From NCBI GenBank assembly GCA_031291055.1, contig JARLJU010000088.1, forward strand, positions 1-59,663: a DNA stretch of 59,663 nucleotides, given 5' to 3'. Below the pieces are notes generated by a model. That model was not told the origin of the DNA. It made no database searches and worked only from the letters and a program-made list of their open reading frames with translations. This document shows positions 1 to 8,646 of this stretch, one piece after another (positions within the stretch are counted from its first letter, which is position 1; every line of letters begins with the position of its first letter). The DNA is from Rudaea sp. (GTDB lineage Bacteria; Pseudomonadota; Gammaproteobacteria; Xanthomonadales; Rhodanobacteraceae). The translations under genes and the position numbers were made by a program.

Positions 1-82
<82 letters not shown>

Positions 83-84
83 AC

Positions 85-564
85 GCCGGCGAATACGTGC
101 CGCTGTCCGAGCAGGATGTCGCGCGCTGGTCGCAACCGTTGCTCAACGAAGCCAGCTCGTTGCTGCAGGCGGCATCGCGTGGCGGCAGGCTCGGTCGCTT
201 CCAGCTTGAAGCCGCGATTCAGTCCGTGCACGCGCAACGTTCGGTGACGCAACGCACCGATTGGAACGCCGTTGCGCTTTTGTACACCGCACTGGTACAT
301 CTTGCGCCGACGATCGGGGCAGCCGTCAGCCGAGCGGCCGCGGTTGCCGAAGCAGAAGGCCCTACTGTTGCATGGACATTGCTCGAAGGAATTCCAGCCG
401 ACGCCGTCGCAACCTATCAACCTTACTGGGCTCTGCGTGCACATCTGCTTGCACGTCTCGATCGACGCGACGAAGCCCGTGCTGCTTACGAGCGCGCGAT
501 CGGCCTGTGCGAAGATGCCGCGATGCGGGAGTTCCTGCTGCAGCACGCTGCAGAGATTGCATGA
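85..564 (+). CDS. ECF RNA polymerase sigma factor, C-terminal part (partial)
   Basis: This is the C-terminal region (about 159 residues) of an ECF sigma factor of the type with a long alpha-helical TPR-like extension (DUF6596 family). Diagnostic stretches are FQLEAAIQSVHA, the TDW motif, and the terminal helical pair ending in YERAIGLCEDAAMREFLL. The sigma2 and sigma4 DNA-binding regions should lie upstream and are cut off: the frame is already open at 85 next to the poly-C run, so the GTG at 97 is not the true start. In this group the sigma gene often follows a YCII/DGPF-domain gene, which cannot be seen here. It converges on the HxlR gene with a 34-bp gap. The family call rests on the extension only. 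Confidence 0.7.
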   Translation, partial: AGEYVPLSEQDVARWSQPLLNEASSLLQAASRGGRLGRFQLEAAIQSVHAQRSVTQRTDWNAVALLYTALVHLAPTIGAAVSRAAAVAEAEGPTVAWTLLEGIPADAVATYQPYWALRAHLLARLDRRDEARAAYERAIGLCEDAAMREFLLQHAAEIA

Positions 565-598
565 CCGCTGCGTCGTTGTCCCAAGCGGTCCGACGCCG

Positions 599-1237
599 TC
601 AGGCTTTGGCCGTGGGCTGCACGCGCCGCAGCGCTTTCGGATCGCCGCTGTGTTTCAATCCTGCGGCCCGCGCTGCCGCGAAATCGAGTTTGCCGAGCAG
701 CAGTCCCAGAATAACCTGCGGTGTTCCGCTCAGTACGAGCTCGGGATCGTGCGCCGGGCCCGAGTGAATGTGCACTTCGCCGCCGCCCGCTTCGATGGTC
801 AAAGGCTCGTCACCGGCCCGTAGTTCGATCTGAAGCGGAGCGCGAGTCGGCGCCTGGTCGGCCAAATGCAGTTTTGCCGGCAACACGATCCAGTGACTGC
901 GAAACGTGTCGCTCTTCGCCGCGTTCGCCAAGAGCGGGGCGCCCCAGTTGCCGAGCTGCAGCAGGATGGGTTCGAGTTCCTTGCCGCGCGCCGTCAGACG
1001 GAACAAGGTCGTCGCGACCGGCGGCGGTGCGAGCTCACTCTCCACGATGCCTGCTTCTTCGAGTTCCCGGAGGCGGTCAGCAAGCAGATTGGTCGCGATC
1101 GACGGCAAGCCATTGCGCAGATCGGTGTAGCGGCAGGCGCCGCGGATCAGCAGTTCGCGGACGATCAACAAGCTCCAGCGCGCTCCTATCACATCAAGCG
1201 CCCTCGCCAGTGCGCAGTATTGCCCATATGAGTGCAT
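599..1237 (-). CDS. HxlR-family transcriptional regulator
   Basis: A 212-residue protein. Residues 1-100 form a winged helix of the HxlR/MarR-like type, starting with the family-typical HSYGQYCALARALDVIG and followed by WSLLIVRELL and a recognition-helix region rich in Leu/Arg. Residues about 110-212 form a second domain resembling the SCP2-like C-terminal extension seen in many HxlR proteins. The ATG at 1237 matches the usual family N-terminus. It is divergent from the membrane protein gene at 1346, with a perfect inverted repeat between them (1279-1295) as candidate operator. By family knowledge it responds to redox or small-molecule cues; the ligand is unknown. Confidence 0.88.
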   Translation of the reverse strand: MHSYGQYCALARALDVIGARWSLLIVRELLIRGACRYTDLRNGLPSIATNLLADRLRELEEAGIVESELAPPPVATTLFRLTARGKELEPILLQLGNWGAPLLANAAKSDTFRSHWIVLPAKLHLADQAPTRAPLQIELRAGDEPLTIEAGGGEVHIHSGPAHDPELVLSGTPQVILGLLLGKLDFAAARAAGLKHSGDPKALRRVQPTAKA

Positions 1238-1278
1238 AGGCGCAGTCTATCCTTCTAAGTATATTATATCAACTAGTA

Positions 1279-1295
1279 ACTTGACTTTCTCAAGT
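1279..1295. promoter_or_regulatory. Inverted repeat, candidate HxlR operator
   Basis: ACTTGA and TCAAGT form a perfect 6-bp inverted repeat around a 5-bp centre, in an AT-rich intergenic stretch (about 1250-1310) of an otherwise GC-rich region. It lies between the divergent HxlR and membrane-protein genes, where an autoregulatory operator is expected. The assignment to HxlR is inference. Confidence 0.45.
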
Positions 1296-1345
1296 AGACG
1301 CATAAACTATTCCTTGGCCCAGCAACGTTCCATCGAGGAGCCGCC

Positions 1346-1819
1346 ATGAACACTGCCGTTCTGCTTCGTATTGCCGCTGTCATCGCGTTGTTCCAGTTTC
1401 TTGCGCACACAACTATGTTCGTCACTTACACTCCCGCGCACGGCCCGGACGAGACCCAGGTCGTTCAAATGATGCAATCCCACGTCTACAGCTTCTCGGG
1501 CTCACCGCGCAGCTATTGGGACATGTATTTCGGCTACGGCTTGTTCTCTGCATTTAATTGCCTGATCGAGGCGGCATTGCTTTGGATGCTGGCGGCGATC
1601 GCCAAAGAGAATGCGCCACGTACGCGCCCGATTGCGGCATTGTTCTTGTTCGCAAACGTCGGCTATACGGCTTTGGTCTGGAAGTACTTCTTCCCGTTGC
1701 CGAGCTACTTCGACATCGCCCTCGCACTCGTGCTCGGCCTAGCGATCCTCGTCGCCCCGCGTGGCGGTGCCAAGCGAAACAAGGGGAGCGTCGCGCAAGG
1801 CGATGCGGTTGGCATATGA
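1346..1819 (+). CDS. Small integral membrane protein, unknown function
   Basis: A 157-residue protein with about four hydrophobic segments: residues 5-25, about 60-85, 95-112 and 118-137. The ATG is preceded by GAGGAG at good spacing. The loop after the first segment is polar and contains TYTPAHGPDETQVV. The C-terminal 20 residues are hydrophilic and basic. I do not recognise a characterised family. Its position divergent from an HxlR regulator and upstream of an FAD monooxygenase suggests it may belong to the HxlR target set, which is inference. Confidence 0.7.
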   Translation: MNTAVLLRIAAVIALFQFLAHTTMFVTYTPAHGPDETQVVQMMQSHVYSFSGSPRSYWDMYFGYGLFSAFNCLIEAALLWMLAAIAKENAPRTRPIAALFLFANVGYTALVWKYFFPLPSYFDIALALVLGLAILVAPRGGAKRNKGSVAQGDAVGI

Positions 1820-1977
1820 GACAAGCGCACGATCTGTCGGGACCGCAGGGAGAAATGAAGAAAAAGACTGTTTGGGAAATGTCCGGTCGCTCGAAAGTCG
1901 TGTCGCTATCCGCCGCTGTTTGTTCATGTTCATGCGAGGAGGCCTATAGTTTGCGCCTAGCTCAGGCGGATAGCGTC

Positions 1978-3186
1978 ATGAAGAACCGCAAGGTACTGAT
2001 TGTTGGAACGGGTATCGCTGGAACGACGCTCGCCTATTGGTTGAACCGATACGGTTTCGAGCCCACGCTCATCGAACGGGCCGAGCAATTGCGCACCGGC
2101 GGATACGTCATCGACTTCTGGGGCCTCGGGTATGACGTGGCGGAAAAGATGGGCCTCCTGCCGGCGCTCAAGGAGGTCGCTCTGCCGGTCGACGGCCTGA
2201 AGATTGTCGATGAGCGCGGCAAGCGCAGGGGCGGAATTGGCCCGCGTGCCATACGGTCCATGCTGGGGCGGCGCTACCTGAGCATCTTGCGCAGCGATCT
2301 TGCGAAGGAAATATACGGTGCCCTCGGCGGTGGGGTGCGCACGATATTCGGCGATACAGTGACTCGCCTGCAGCAGGACGAAGCCGGCGTGCTCGTGGAA
2401 TATCGGTCGGGCCACTCCGAGCGATTCGATCTGGTTTTCGGAGCCGGCGGGCTGCACTCGCCGATCAGGAACCTTCTGTTTGGCGCCGAAAGTAGCTTCG
2501 AGAAATTTCTCGGCTACTACGCGGCATCGTTTGCTGTCGACGACTACCCGCACCAGGACCCCCACGTCTTTGTCAGCTACTCCGTCCCCAGCAAGCAAGT
2601 GACGCGCTACACGCTGAAGGACGGACGCACGGTCTTTCTGTTCGTTTTTACGGCGCGTGAGAAGCTCTCGATCCCCCACGGGAACGCGCAGGCGCAAAAA
2701 CAGGTGCTGAAGGACGAATTCGCTGGCGTCGGCTGGGAATGCCCGGACATGCTGCGCAGGCTTGAGGAGAACACCGAAATCTATTTCGATGCTGTCAGCC
2801 AGATTCGCATGGAGAAGTGGTCACGCAATCGCTCGACACTGGTGGGCGACGCCTGCGCTTGCCCTTCGCTGCTTGCCGGCCAGGGCTCGGCGCTCGCGAT
2901 GGCTGGCGCATACATTCTCGCTGGCGAGCTGATGCTGGCGGAAGGAAACTTTCAGGTCGCTTTTGCCAACTATGAACGCTCCCTTCATCCCGTGATCGAA
3001 AGCAAGCAACGCGCAGCGCAGAAATTTGCCAAGTCGTTCGCTCCCCAAACGCACGCTGGAATTTTCTTGCGCAATCAAGTTACCCGCCTAATGAGCATTC
3101 CGTTTGTTGCCGACCTTGCGATGGGGCGCATGTTCAAGGATTCGCTATCGCTGCCGCCGTATGAGTCGATTCAACCTTCCGCGTAG
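1978..3186 (+). CDS. FAD-dependent monooxygenase (PheA/TetX-like)
   Basis: A 402-residue aromatic-hydroxylase-type flavoprotein. The FAD-binding GTGIAG lies at residues 10-15 in the N-terminal Rossmann fold. The second FAD motif, LVGDACACPSLLAGQGSA, is at about residue 285 and is the usual GD...GQG signature with an unusual Cys-Ala-Cys inside. The C-terminal helices are amphipathic. The family hydroxylates aromatic or polycyclic substrates with NAD(P)H and O2; the substrate cannot be told. Start choice is uncertain: ATG 1978 gives the family-like N-terminus, but an in-frame TTG at 1951 has a far better ribosome site (GAGGAGG at 1936-1942, 8 nt away). The frame is open further upstream, but that part reads as non-coding. 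Confidence 0.85.
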   Translation: MKNRKVLIVGTGIAGTTLAYWLNRYGFEPTLIERAEQLRTGGYVIDFWGLGYDVAEKMGLLPALKEVALPVDGLKIVDERGKRRGGIGPRAIRSMLGRRYLSILRSDLAKEIYGALGGGVRTIFGDTVTRLQQDEAGVLVEYRSGHSERFDLVFGAGGLHSPIRNLLFGAESSFEKFLGYYAASFAVDDYPHQDPHVFVSYSVPSKQVTRYTLKDGRTVFLFVFTAREKLSIPHGNAQAQKQVLKDEFAGVGWECPDMLRRLEENTEIYFDAVSQIRMEKWSRNRSTLVGDACACPSLLAGQGSALAMAGAYILAGELMLAEGNFQVAFANYERSLHPVIESKQRAAQKFAKSFAPQTHAGIFLRNQVTRLMSIPFVADLAMGRMFKDSLSLPPYESIQPSA

Positions 3187-3188
3187 GA

Positions 3189-3306
3189 TCACTCTGCAGT
3201 GCCGGATTCTTCTTCGGAGTTGCCTTTACCCAGCATGCCGGGCTTGCGAAACAGCAATGGCATAGTGATGCCTTGTATAAGAATGGAAAATGTCACAACA
3301 GTAACT
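3189..3306 (-). pseudogene. Remnant of CPA1-type Na+/H+ antiporter (C-terminal tail)
   Basis: Reading the minus strand gives about 39 codons ending in a stop at 3189. They encode VTVVTFSILIQGITMPLLF and a charged tail ending in EEESGTAE. The FSILIQGITMPLL stretch matches the last transmembrane helix of CPA1 antiporters, where the family reads close to VFSILVQGLT. Nothing upstream in this frame continues the helix bundle, and there is no start codon, so this is a truncated leftover. Together with the broken ArsR gene next to it, it marks this spot as a zone of deletion. Confidence 0.6.
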
Positions 3307-3475
3307 GGTCTGCATTGATTGGTCCAGAAGTGTCGATTTTCACTTCCGAAGGAGCCAATTCACTAACGAATTTGCGTCCATTCTCGAGCCGCGCAGCTTG
3401 CTCGCTGTCGATTGAGCATGCGGGTTTCCATGGCGCATAGTTTGATGCAAATGGCGGCTCGAGATTCGGCGCAAA

Positions 3476-3818
3476 TCAATATCCATCAACCTTCTCATTA
3501 TGTTTCAGGTCCTCGACAATCTTGTCCAGCTCGTCGAAGCGAGCGTCCCGAAGCTGGCGGTATCTCTCGGTCCACGCTACCTCTTCCTCTAGTCGGCGCA
3601 GACCGAGCTTGCAGGTCGGCACCCGTCCGACCTTCTCCGTGGTGACGAGCCCCGCCTTCTCCAAAACGCGGAAATGCTTCTTCATGCCGGTGAGGGTCAT
3701 GTGGATCTTCCTGGCAAGGTCCGTGATTGAAGCGTCTGCAGCCGAACTGCTCCGCGTCGGGTGGCGTCCGAGAGCGCGGCAAACGAGGCATCGAAGCGGG
3801 TCTGACTGCATTGAACAT
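3476..3818 (-). pseudogene. ArsR-family regulator broken by frameshifts
   Basis: The C-terminal two thirds are intact from DASITDLARKIHMTLTGMKK to the stop and give a normal ArsR winged helix with LEKAGLVTTEKVGR and the WTERYRQLRDARFDELD helix. The N-terminal third is split over three frames. One frame reads MFNAV. A second reads FDASFAALSDATRRG, which is the typical ArsR start. The third joins at AADAS. A few codons between the DATRRG and DAS segments also appear lost. At least two frameshifts are therefore needed. ArsR proteins of this subtype normally sit with an SRPBCC (AHSA1-like) gene, which is absent. A sequencing error is possible but two indels plus missing codons favour real decay. 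Confidence 0.75.
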
Positions 3819-3826
3819 ATGGTTCA
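3812..3826. promoter_or_regulatory. Inverted repeat at ArsR start, candidate operator
   Basis: TGAAC and GTTCA flank ATATG, forming an almost symmetrical 15-bp element that overlaps the first codons of the broken ArsR gene. A perfect palindrome would need one more base in the centre, so the operator may have decayed with its regulator. Confidence 0.4.
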
Positions 3827-3998
3827 GTGCAAAGCACAGATTGGCGGCATGCAAGTGGAGGCGAGCTCTAGGCGCAGAAAGTCGGTTGCCCAGTTGACGC
3901 CGACGTTGACCTTGACTGCGACACTTCGCCGCATTGGTAAGCGGCTCTCGACGAACTACCCTAGTGCACTTTGCCGGCCCGATGGCGAGGGAAATTTC

Positions 3999-5066
3999 AT
4001 GCGCGTTCGTCTGACTGAAAAAACGTTGGTGTCTGCCATCGGCATGCTCACTATCGGCTTCTTGCCGACAGTGGCCAGCGCGTGTGCAACCTGCGGCTGC
4101 ACGCTGAGCACGGACGCGGCGACGGGCTATTCGACCGAATCGGGCTGGCGCATCGGTCTTGACTACAGCTATATCGACCAGGATCAGCTGCGCCATGACG
4201 GCAGCACGGCGTCACCGACGCAGGTCGTCAACCAACCATCGGATCCGTCGCTCGATGGCGGCGAAATCGAGAAGCAAACGATCAATCGCTATGTCACAAT
4301 GAGCGTCAGCTATCGCCCGAATGCGGATTGGGGTTTCACGTTGCTGGTGCCGCAGGTGGACCGCTTTCACACGACCTATGGCGTACAAACGCAACCCTAC
4401 ACCCCGTCACAGACGGCACCCGATCAGATAAGTACGGCGAACGTTTCCGGGTTGGGCGATGCGAAGTTCCTCGTCAACTATCAAGGCTTGCTCTCAACGC
4501 ATAATCTTGGCTTGATTTTCGGCGTGAAGTTACCCACAGGCAGCGACGGTGGCGAGACTGACGATGGCACGATCGTTGGACATCCGGTGCTATTCAAGTC
4601 AGGTCCGAATGTTGGTCAGGCACTGGACACGAGCTTGCAAGCAGGTACAGGAAGCACCGATCTGATCGTGGGTGCCTACTACTATCAGCCCGTGAGCCAG
4701 AACTTCGACGGCTTCGTCAATGGTCAGTTCCAGGCCGCGGTCGCCGAACGTCTGGATACCCCGGGCGCGGACTACCGTCCGGGAAACCAGGCGAACGTGA
4801 GCCTGGGCGTGCGCTACGAAGCTCATGCAGATTGGGTTCCACAGCTGCAACTCAACCTGTTGCGCAAGAGCGCGGACCAAGGCGCGTTCGCTGACGTACC
4901 CGATACAGCAGGTACGGTGGCTTATTTGAGTCCGGGGATTAGCGGAACGCTGTTCAGGACTTTTCAGATGTATGCATTCGTGCAAGTGCCGGTCTACAGC
5001 CACCTTGCCGGCTACCAGCTGTTCCCCCACTGGACGGCGTCTGTGGGTATCAGCAAGGCGTTTTGA
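3999..5066 (+). CDS. Outer-membrane beta-barrel protein with N-terminal cysteine cluster
   Basis: A 355-residue protein. The ATG at 3999 follows GAGGG and opens a clear signal peptide (residues 1 to about 30, ending TVASA). The mature protein starts with CATCGC, a CxxCxC cluster. The rest is alternating amphipathic strands with Tyr/Trp-rich repeats (for example RIGLDYSYID, FTLLVPQVDR, NVSLGVRYEA) and a C-terminal strand ending in aromatic Phe, as expected for an outer-membrane barrel. I do not recognise a named family. The TlpA-type thioredoxin gene starts 68 bp downstream on the same strand, so the cysteine cluster is a plausible redox client or metal site; this is inference. Confidence 0.75.
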   Translation: MRVRLTEKTLVSAIGMLTIGFLPTVASACATCGCTLSTDAATGYSTESGWRIGLDYSYIDQDQLRHDGSTASPTQVVNQPSDPSLDGGEIEKQTINRYVTMSVSYRPNADWGFTLLVPQVDRFHTTYGVQTQPYTPSQTAPDQISTANVSGLGDAKFLVNYQGLLSTHNLGLIFGVKLPTGSDGGETDDGTIVGHPVLFKSGPNVGQALDTSLQAGTGSTDLIVGAYYYQPVSQNFDGFVNGQFQAAVAERLDTPGADYRPGNQANVSLGVRYEAHADWVPQLQLNLLRKSADQGAFADVPDTAGTVAYLSPGISGTLFRTFQMYAFVQVPVYSHLAGYQLFPHWTASVGISKAF

Positions 5067-5134
5067 GCGCATCCAGGTACATCGGCCAGCTCGCGCGAGG
5101 TGGTATGAGACTTATCGGACGAGGTAAGAGTCAA

Positions 5135-5650
5135 ATGGCAATGCGGCGACACACCGCATGGATCGCTGCATGGGCTCTTTCGACCTCGCTGTCGGTATGG
5201 GCCGACAGCTTGGTCGTTGGCAAGGCGGCTCCTGCCATAACGCTCACCACACTTGACGGCGATCGGATCGACACGCGCGATCTGCGCGGCAAGGTCGTCA
5301 TCGTCACGTTCTGGGCAACGTGGTGTGAACCATGTCGTGAAGAGTTGCCGTTGCTGTCGCGTTACGCGCAGCAACATGCGCAAGAAGGATTGGTCATACT
5401 CGGCTTTAGTCTGGATGGCTCAGATCAACTCGAACAGGTTCGTGCCGTGGCGCGCACATTGAGTTTTCCGGTCGGTCTGCTGGGCGATCCGCACGTGCGT
5501 GGCTACGGGCGCATCTGGCGGCTTCCGGTGAGTTTCACCGTCGACCGGGAAGGGCGCCTCGTCGACAATGGCTGGAAAGACAAGTCGCCCGCGTGGACAT
5601 TGGCGCAATTGGAAAAGGTGGTTACGCCATTGCTGGATCAGCCGCAATAG
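5135..5650 (+). CDS. TlpA-like periplasmic thioredoxin
   Basis: A 171-residue thiol-disulfide protein. A signal anchor (residues about 4-23) is followed by a TlpA/ResA fold with active site WCEPC near residue 67 within VIVTFWATWCEPCREELPLL, and the cis-Pro strand RLPVSFTVDREG. The start at 5135 was chosen for GAGGT 9 nt upstream; the open frame runs back to 5063, overlapping the preceding stop, but that part lacks protein character. Family members reduce disulfides in the periplasm for cytochrome c, copper or outer-membrane client proteins. The gene before it encodes a cysteine-tagged barrel, the likely client. Confidence 0.88.
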   Translation: MAMRRHTAWIAAWALSTSLSVWADSLVVGKAAPAITLTTLDGDRIDTRDLRGKVVIVTFWATWCEPCREELPLLSRYAQQHAQEGLVILGFSLDGSDQLEQVRAVARTLSFPVGLLGDPHVRGYGRIWRLPVSFTVDREGRLVDNGWKDKSPAWTLAQLEKVVTPLLDQPQ

Positions 5651-5795
5651 CTGCAACGCAAAAGGGCTTGACGCCGAAAATCGTCATTGCGCGCTTCATC
5701 CGCTGATCTGGCAGGCACTGAATCGGGTAAGCATCCGCGAATGGAGGAGCGCTGAAAGCGCCTAGCGGACTCGTCTGCCGACATAATTGACAGAT

Positions 5796-6260
5796 TCAGT
5801 ACCGCTGCGTGCTGATTCCCAGCCAGCGGTTGATCGCGCTGTCGATGCTTGCGGCGCCTGGTCCGGCCATCAGCAGCCAGAAGAAAATCAGTATGTAGAC
5901 GAATTCGTCGAGCTCGATGAAATCGTCAAACCCGCCGACTTTCTTGATGACCACCAGCGCAATGGCGACGATCATGTTGACGATCATCGCGACCGAGGTC
6001 AGGCGAGTCAGAAAGCCGAGCATGATGAAGCCGCCGCCAAGGAATTCGACCCAAGCCGAAGCCGCTGCGCTGAAAGCCGGGAATGGGATTCCCCAGTCAA
6101 CGAACCGGTCGGTGAAACCGTCCAGGTTGTGGATCTTCGCCCAGCCTGTTTCGAGCCAGAAATAGCCGAAAAACAGGCGCACCACCAAGGGCGCAAGCCA
6201 CCCGAACCTCTGCAGAACATCGAGTATCGTCTGGCAACGTGCTGCTATGAATTCCCGCAT
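5796..6260 (-). CDS. DoxX-family membrane protein
   Basis: A 154-residue protein with four transmembrane helices and the DoxX signature features: LVVRLFFGYFWLETGWAKI near the N-terminus, an FTDRFVDWGIPFPAF segment, and the WVEFLGGGFIMLGFLTRL helix. DoxX proteins are found beside DUF2282/MNIO (bufferin and Hvf) operons. Here the gene is divergent from a bufferin-like precursor at 6555, so it probably belongs to the same system as an inner-membrane component. The start is the ATG at 6260. Confidence 0.88.
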   Translation of the reverse strand: MREFIAARCQTILDVLQRFGWLAPLVVRLFFGYFWLETGWAKIHNLDGFTDRFVDWGIPFPAFSAAASAWVEFLGGGFIMLGFLTRLTSVAMIVNMIVAIALVVIKKVGGFDDFIELDEFVYILIFFWLLMAGPGAASIDSAINRWLGISTQRY

Positions 6261-6554
6261 TGCCGCGTCTCCCTGAAGGGTTGTCGTATTTGCCCGGACG
6301 TTGCCTTGGCAGTGGGCGCTGACCTACTCTCGCACCCAGACCGGAGGTGACCGCCAAACGGCGGCGCAACATTCATTTACGGCAAAATAAACGCTTTACT
6401 TACACACAACTTTAACCGAAATGGCTGCACAATGGCTGCTGGTGAAAGGTTGGCAATGAGCAACCGGTCACCTCACCGTCCTCAGGCCGGTCGAATAAAG
6501 CCGGTTCCACAAGGGCGACACGTACAAATCCAACCACACTTTCCGGAGGGTTCC

Positions 6555-6818
6555 ATGAAGGCTTCAGGACTTAAGGGTATCGCGCTGGCCACTGCCGTTG
6601 CTGGACTTTTCACCGTGGCAAGCATCAGCTCGGCCTATGCGGCGGGCGACGATGCCAAAGTGAAATGTGAAAAGTCGTCTTCGTGCAAGGGCCAGAGCGC
6701 GTGCAAGAATTCTGCGAATTCGTGCAAAGGCCAAAACGCGTGCAAAGGCCAGGGCATGACGATGCAGGACAACAAGGCTGCGTGCACAGCCGCGCAGACA
6801 GCGGCCAAGGGCAAATAA
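6555..6818 (+). CDS. Bufferin-type RiPP precursor (BufA2-like)
   Basis: An 87-residue secreted peptide. Residues 1-31 are a Sec signal ending AYAA. The mature part is short, Lys-rich and holds six Cys, four in CK steps (SCKGQ, ACKN, SCKGQ, ACKGQG). This repeated CKG pattern, plus the MNIO and BufC-type genes just downstream, marks it as a bufferin-type precursor. In studied cases MNIO enzymes turn such Cys residues into metal-binding heterocycles and the product sequesters copper in the periplasm. The ATG is preceded by CCGGAGGG. The long unusual 5' region (6261-6554) suggests its own regulated promoter. Confidence 0.8.
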   Translation: MKASGLKGIALATAVAGLFTVASISSAYAAGDDAKVKCEKSSSCKGQSACKNSANSCKGQNACKGQGMTMQDNKAACTAAQTAAKGK

Positions 6819-6833
6819 GCATCAAGTAGACAA

Positions 6834-6871
6834 GTTGCGGCCCGATTCCCCTGCGGAGTTGGGCCGCTAAC
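6834..6871 (+). promoter_or_regulatory. Intra-operon hairpin between precursor and maturase
   Basis: GTTGCGGCCC (6834-6843) and GGGCCGCTAAC (6861-6871) form a GC-rich stem with one bulge around a 17-nt loop, 16 bp after the precursor stop. There is no T tract, so it may act as a partial terminator or as an mRNA stabiliser that lets the precursor be made in excess over the maturation genes. That role is inference. Confidence 0.5.
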
Positions 6872-6887
6872 TTTGCGGGCATCCGAC

Positions 6888-7739
6888 ATGAGCCGTCCCC
6901 ACGCGCAAACGAAATATCCTTCGCTTGGCTACGGGCTCGGCTTGCGTGTCGAGCACTACGAAGAAATTCTGCGTGACGATCCACCGATCGACTGGCTGGA
7001 GATCCTCTCCGAGAATTACATGATCCCCGGCGGGCGCCCGCTGCATTATCTGGAACGCATGCGCGAACGCTACCCGCTGGTCATGCACGGAGTTTCGCTG
7101 TCCATCGGCAGCGCCGATCCGCTCAACCGCGACTATCTGATCCGCCTGAAACAACTTGCGGATTCGGTTTCTCCGGCATGGATCTCGGACCATCTGTGCT
7201 GGACCGGCATGGCCCACACGAATCTGCACGATCTGATGCCGCTGCCCTACACCGAGGAAGCGATCGACCATGTCGCCTCGCGAGTGGGTCAGGTGCAGGA
7301 TCACCTCGGGCGGCGCATCCTTCTTGAAAACGTGTCCAGCTACGTGCAATTCCACGAATCCAGCCTCACGGAATGGGAATTCCTCGCTGAAATCGCCCAG
7401 CGAGCCGATTGCCTGATCCTGCTCGACGTCAACAATATCTATGTGAGTGCGCACAATCACGGCTTCGACGCGCAGGCCTATCTCGCCGGAATTCCGGCCG
7501 ATCGCGTGCAGCAGATCCATCTGGCCGGGCACGAAAATCAGGGTGGCCTGATCATCGATACACACGATGCGCCGGTCGTCGATCCGGTCTGGAACCTCTA
7601 CGCCGATGCGATTGGCCGCTTCGGTCCGGTATCGACCATGATAGAACGCGACGATCACATTCCGCCCTTGGCTGAATTGATCGCCGAACTGGAAATGGCA
7701 CGCCGCATCGCCGCGCCGATTTTGCTGGCCGTCGCATGA
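6888..7739 (+). CDS. bufB: MNIO-family maturase (DUF692, BufB-like)
   Basis: A 283-residue TIM-barrel protein of the multinuclear non-heme iron oxygenase family. Recognisable pieces are [36 protein letters not shown] with its metal-binding His, [37 protein letters not shown] and the terminal MIERDDHIP. The His, Asp, Glu and Asn ligands expected of the iron cluster are all present. It would oxidise Cys side chains of the precursor at 6555. The ATG at 6888 was preferred over TTG 6873 because the family starts a few residues before GYGLGLR. Its stop overlaps the next start (ATGA). Confidence 0.9.
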   Translation: MSRPHAQTKYPSLGYGLGLRVEHYEEILRDDPPIDWLEILSENYMIPGGRPLHYLERMRERYPLVMHGVSLSIGSADPLNRDYLIRLKQLADSVSPAWISDHLCWTGMAHTNLHDLMPLPYTEEAIDHVASRVGQVQDHLGRRILLENVSSYVQFHESSLTEWEFLAEIAQRADCLILLDVNNIYVSAHNHGFDAQAYLAGIPADRVQQIHLAGHENQGGLIIDTHDAPVVDPVWNLYADAIGRFGPVSTMIERDDHIPPLAELIAELEMARRIAAPILLAVA

Positions 7740-8527
7740 GTGCCCTTGCCAGCCTGCAACACAAATTCCAGCGTCATGTGTTGAGCGGATGCGATGGCGA
7801 GGACATCGGCGTATCGGTGATCGCCACACCCGCGGCCGACAGCAGCGAACGCCTGAACGTTTACGTGCACGCGTATCGCGCGCGCCTGATCGAAGTGCTC
7901 GGCAACGATTTTCCGGGGTTGTGCGCGCTGACGGGTGCCGAAAAGTTCAATGCCTTGTGCCGTGACTACGTGGACGCCACGCCATCGACGCATTACAACG
8001 TGCGCTGGTACGGTGAGCGGTTGGCCGGGTTCCTCAGCGTCACCCGACCGTGGTCCGACACGCCGGCTCTCGCAGAGATGGCTCGGTTCGAATGGGCTCT
8101 GGGCCTGAGTTTCGACGCCCCCGACGAAGCGCATGTCGAGCCTGCCGACGTGCAGTCCCTGGCACCCGAACAATGGCCTGAGTTGCGCCTGCGCCTGCAA
8201 GGCGCGGTTCGACGCCTTGGTTTGCGCTGGAATGTGAGTGCGATTCGTCGCGCCGTGGACCGGGAAGAAGCCGCCGCGCCTCTTGCAGAACTGGATGCAG
8301 AGCAGATCTGCGTGGTATCCCGGCAAGACACCATCGTGCGCTACCGTTTGCTCCCGACCGATGAAGCCGCCGCACTCGATGCCGTCGAGAACGGAGCCTG
8401 CTTTGCCGAAATATGTGAAGTACTCTGCGAATGGCATTCCGAGGACGCGGTGGCGATGCGTGCCGCAACCTTGCTCAGTCAATGGATCCAGGACCAATGG
8501 GTCGCCGAATTGCTGCCCGCTGCGTGA
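7736..8527 (+). CDS. bufC: BufC-like partner protein (DUF2063 N-terminal domain)
   Basis: A 263-residue soluble protein. Residues 1-100 match the HvfC/BufC N-terminal domain: [10 protein letters not shown], then [25 protein letters not shown] and the [19 protein letters not shown] segment. The second half is a less conserved winged-helix-like region. In bufferin and Hvf systems this protein binds the precursor and delivers it to the MNIO enzyme. It overlaps bufB by 4 bp, which implies translational coupling. No DoxX follows; the DoxX gene is divergent at 5796. Confidence 0.88.
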   Translation: MSALASLQHKFQRHVLSGCDGEDIGVSVIATPAADSSERLNVYVHAYRARLIEVLGNDFPGLCALTGAEKFNALCRDYVDATPSTHYNVRWYGERLAGFLSVTRPWSDTPALAEMARFEWALGLSFDAPDEAHVEPADVQSLAPEQWPELRLRLQGAVRRLGLRWNVSAIRRAVDREEAAAPLAELDAEQICVVSRQDTIVRYRLLPTDEAAALDAVENGACFAEICEVLCEWHSEDAVAMRAATLLSQWIQDQWVAELLPAA

Positions 8528-8646
8528 ATTGCGTTTCCACCTAGCCGCAACCGTCTTCATGGCGAAGTTTGCGGCGGGGCGCTCCGGGTAACGCTGTGCG
8601 AATGCGTGCACCGTTCCCGGACACCAACCTTCAATCGAGAACCCCA

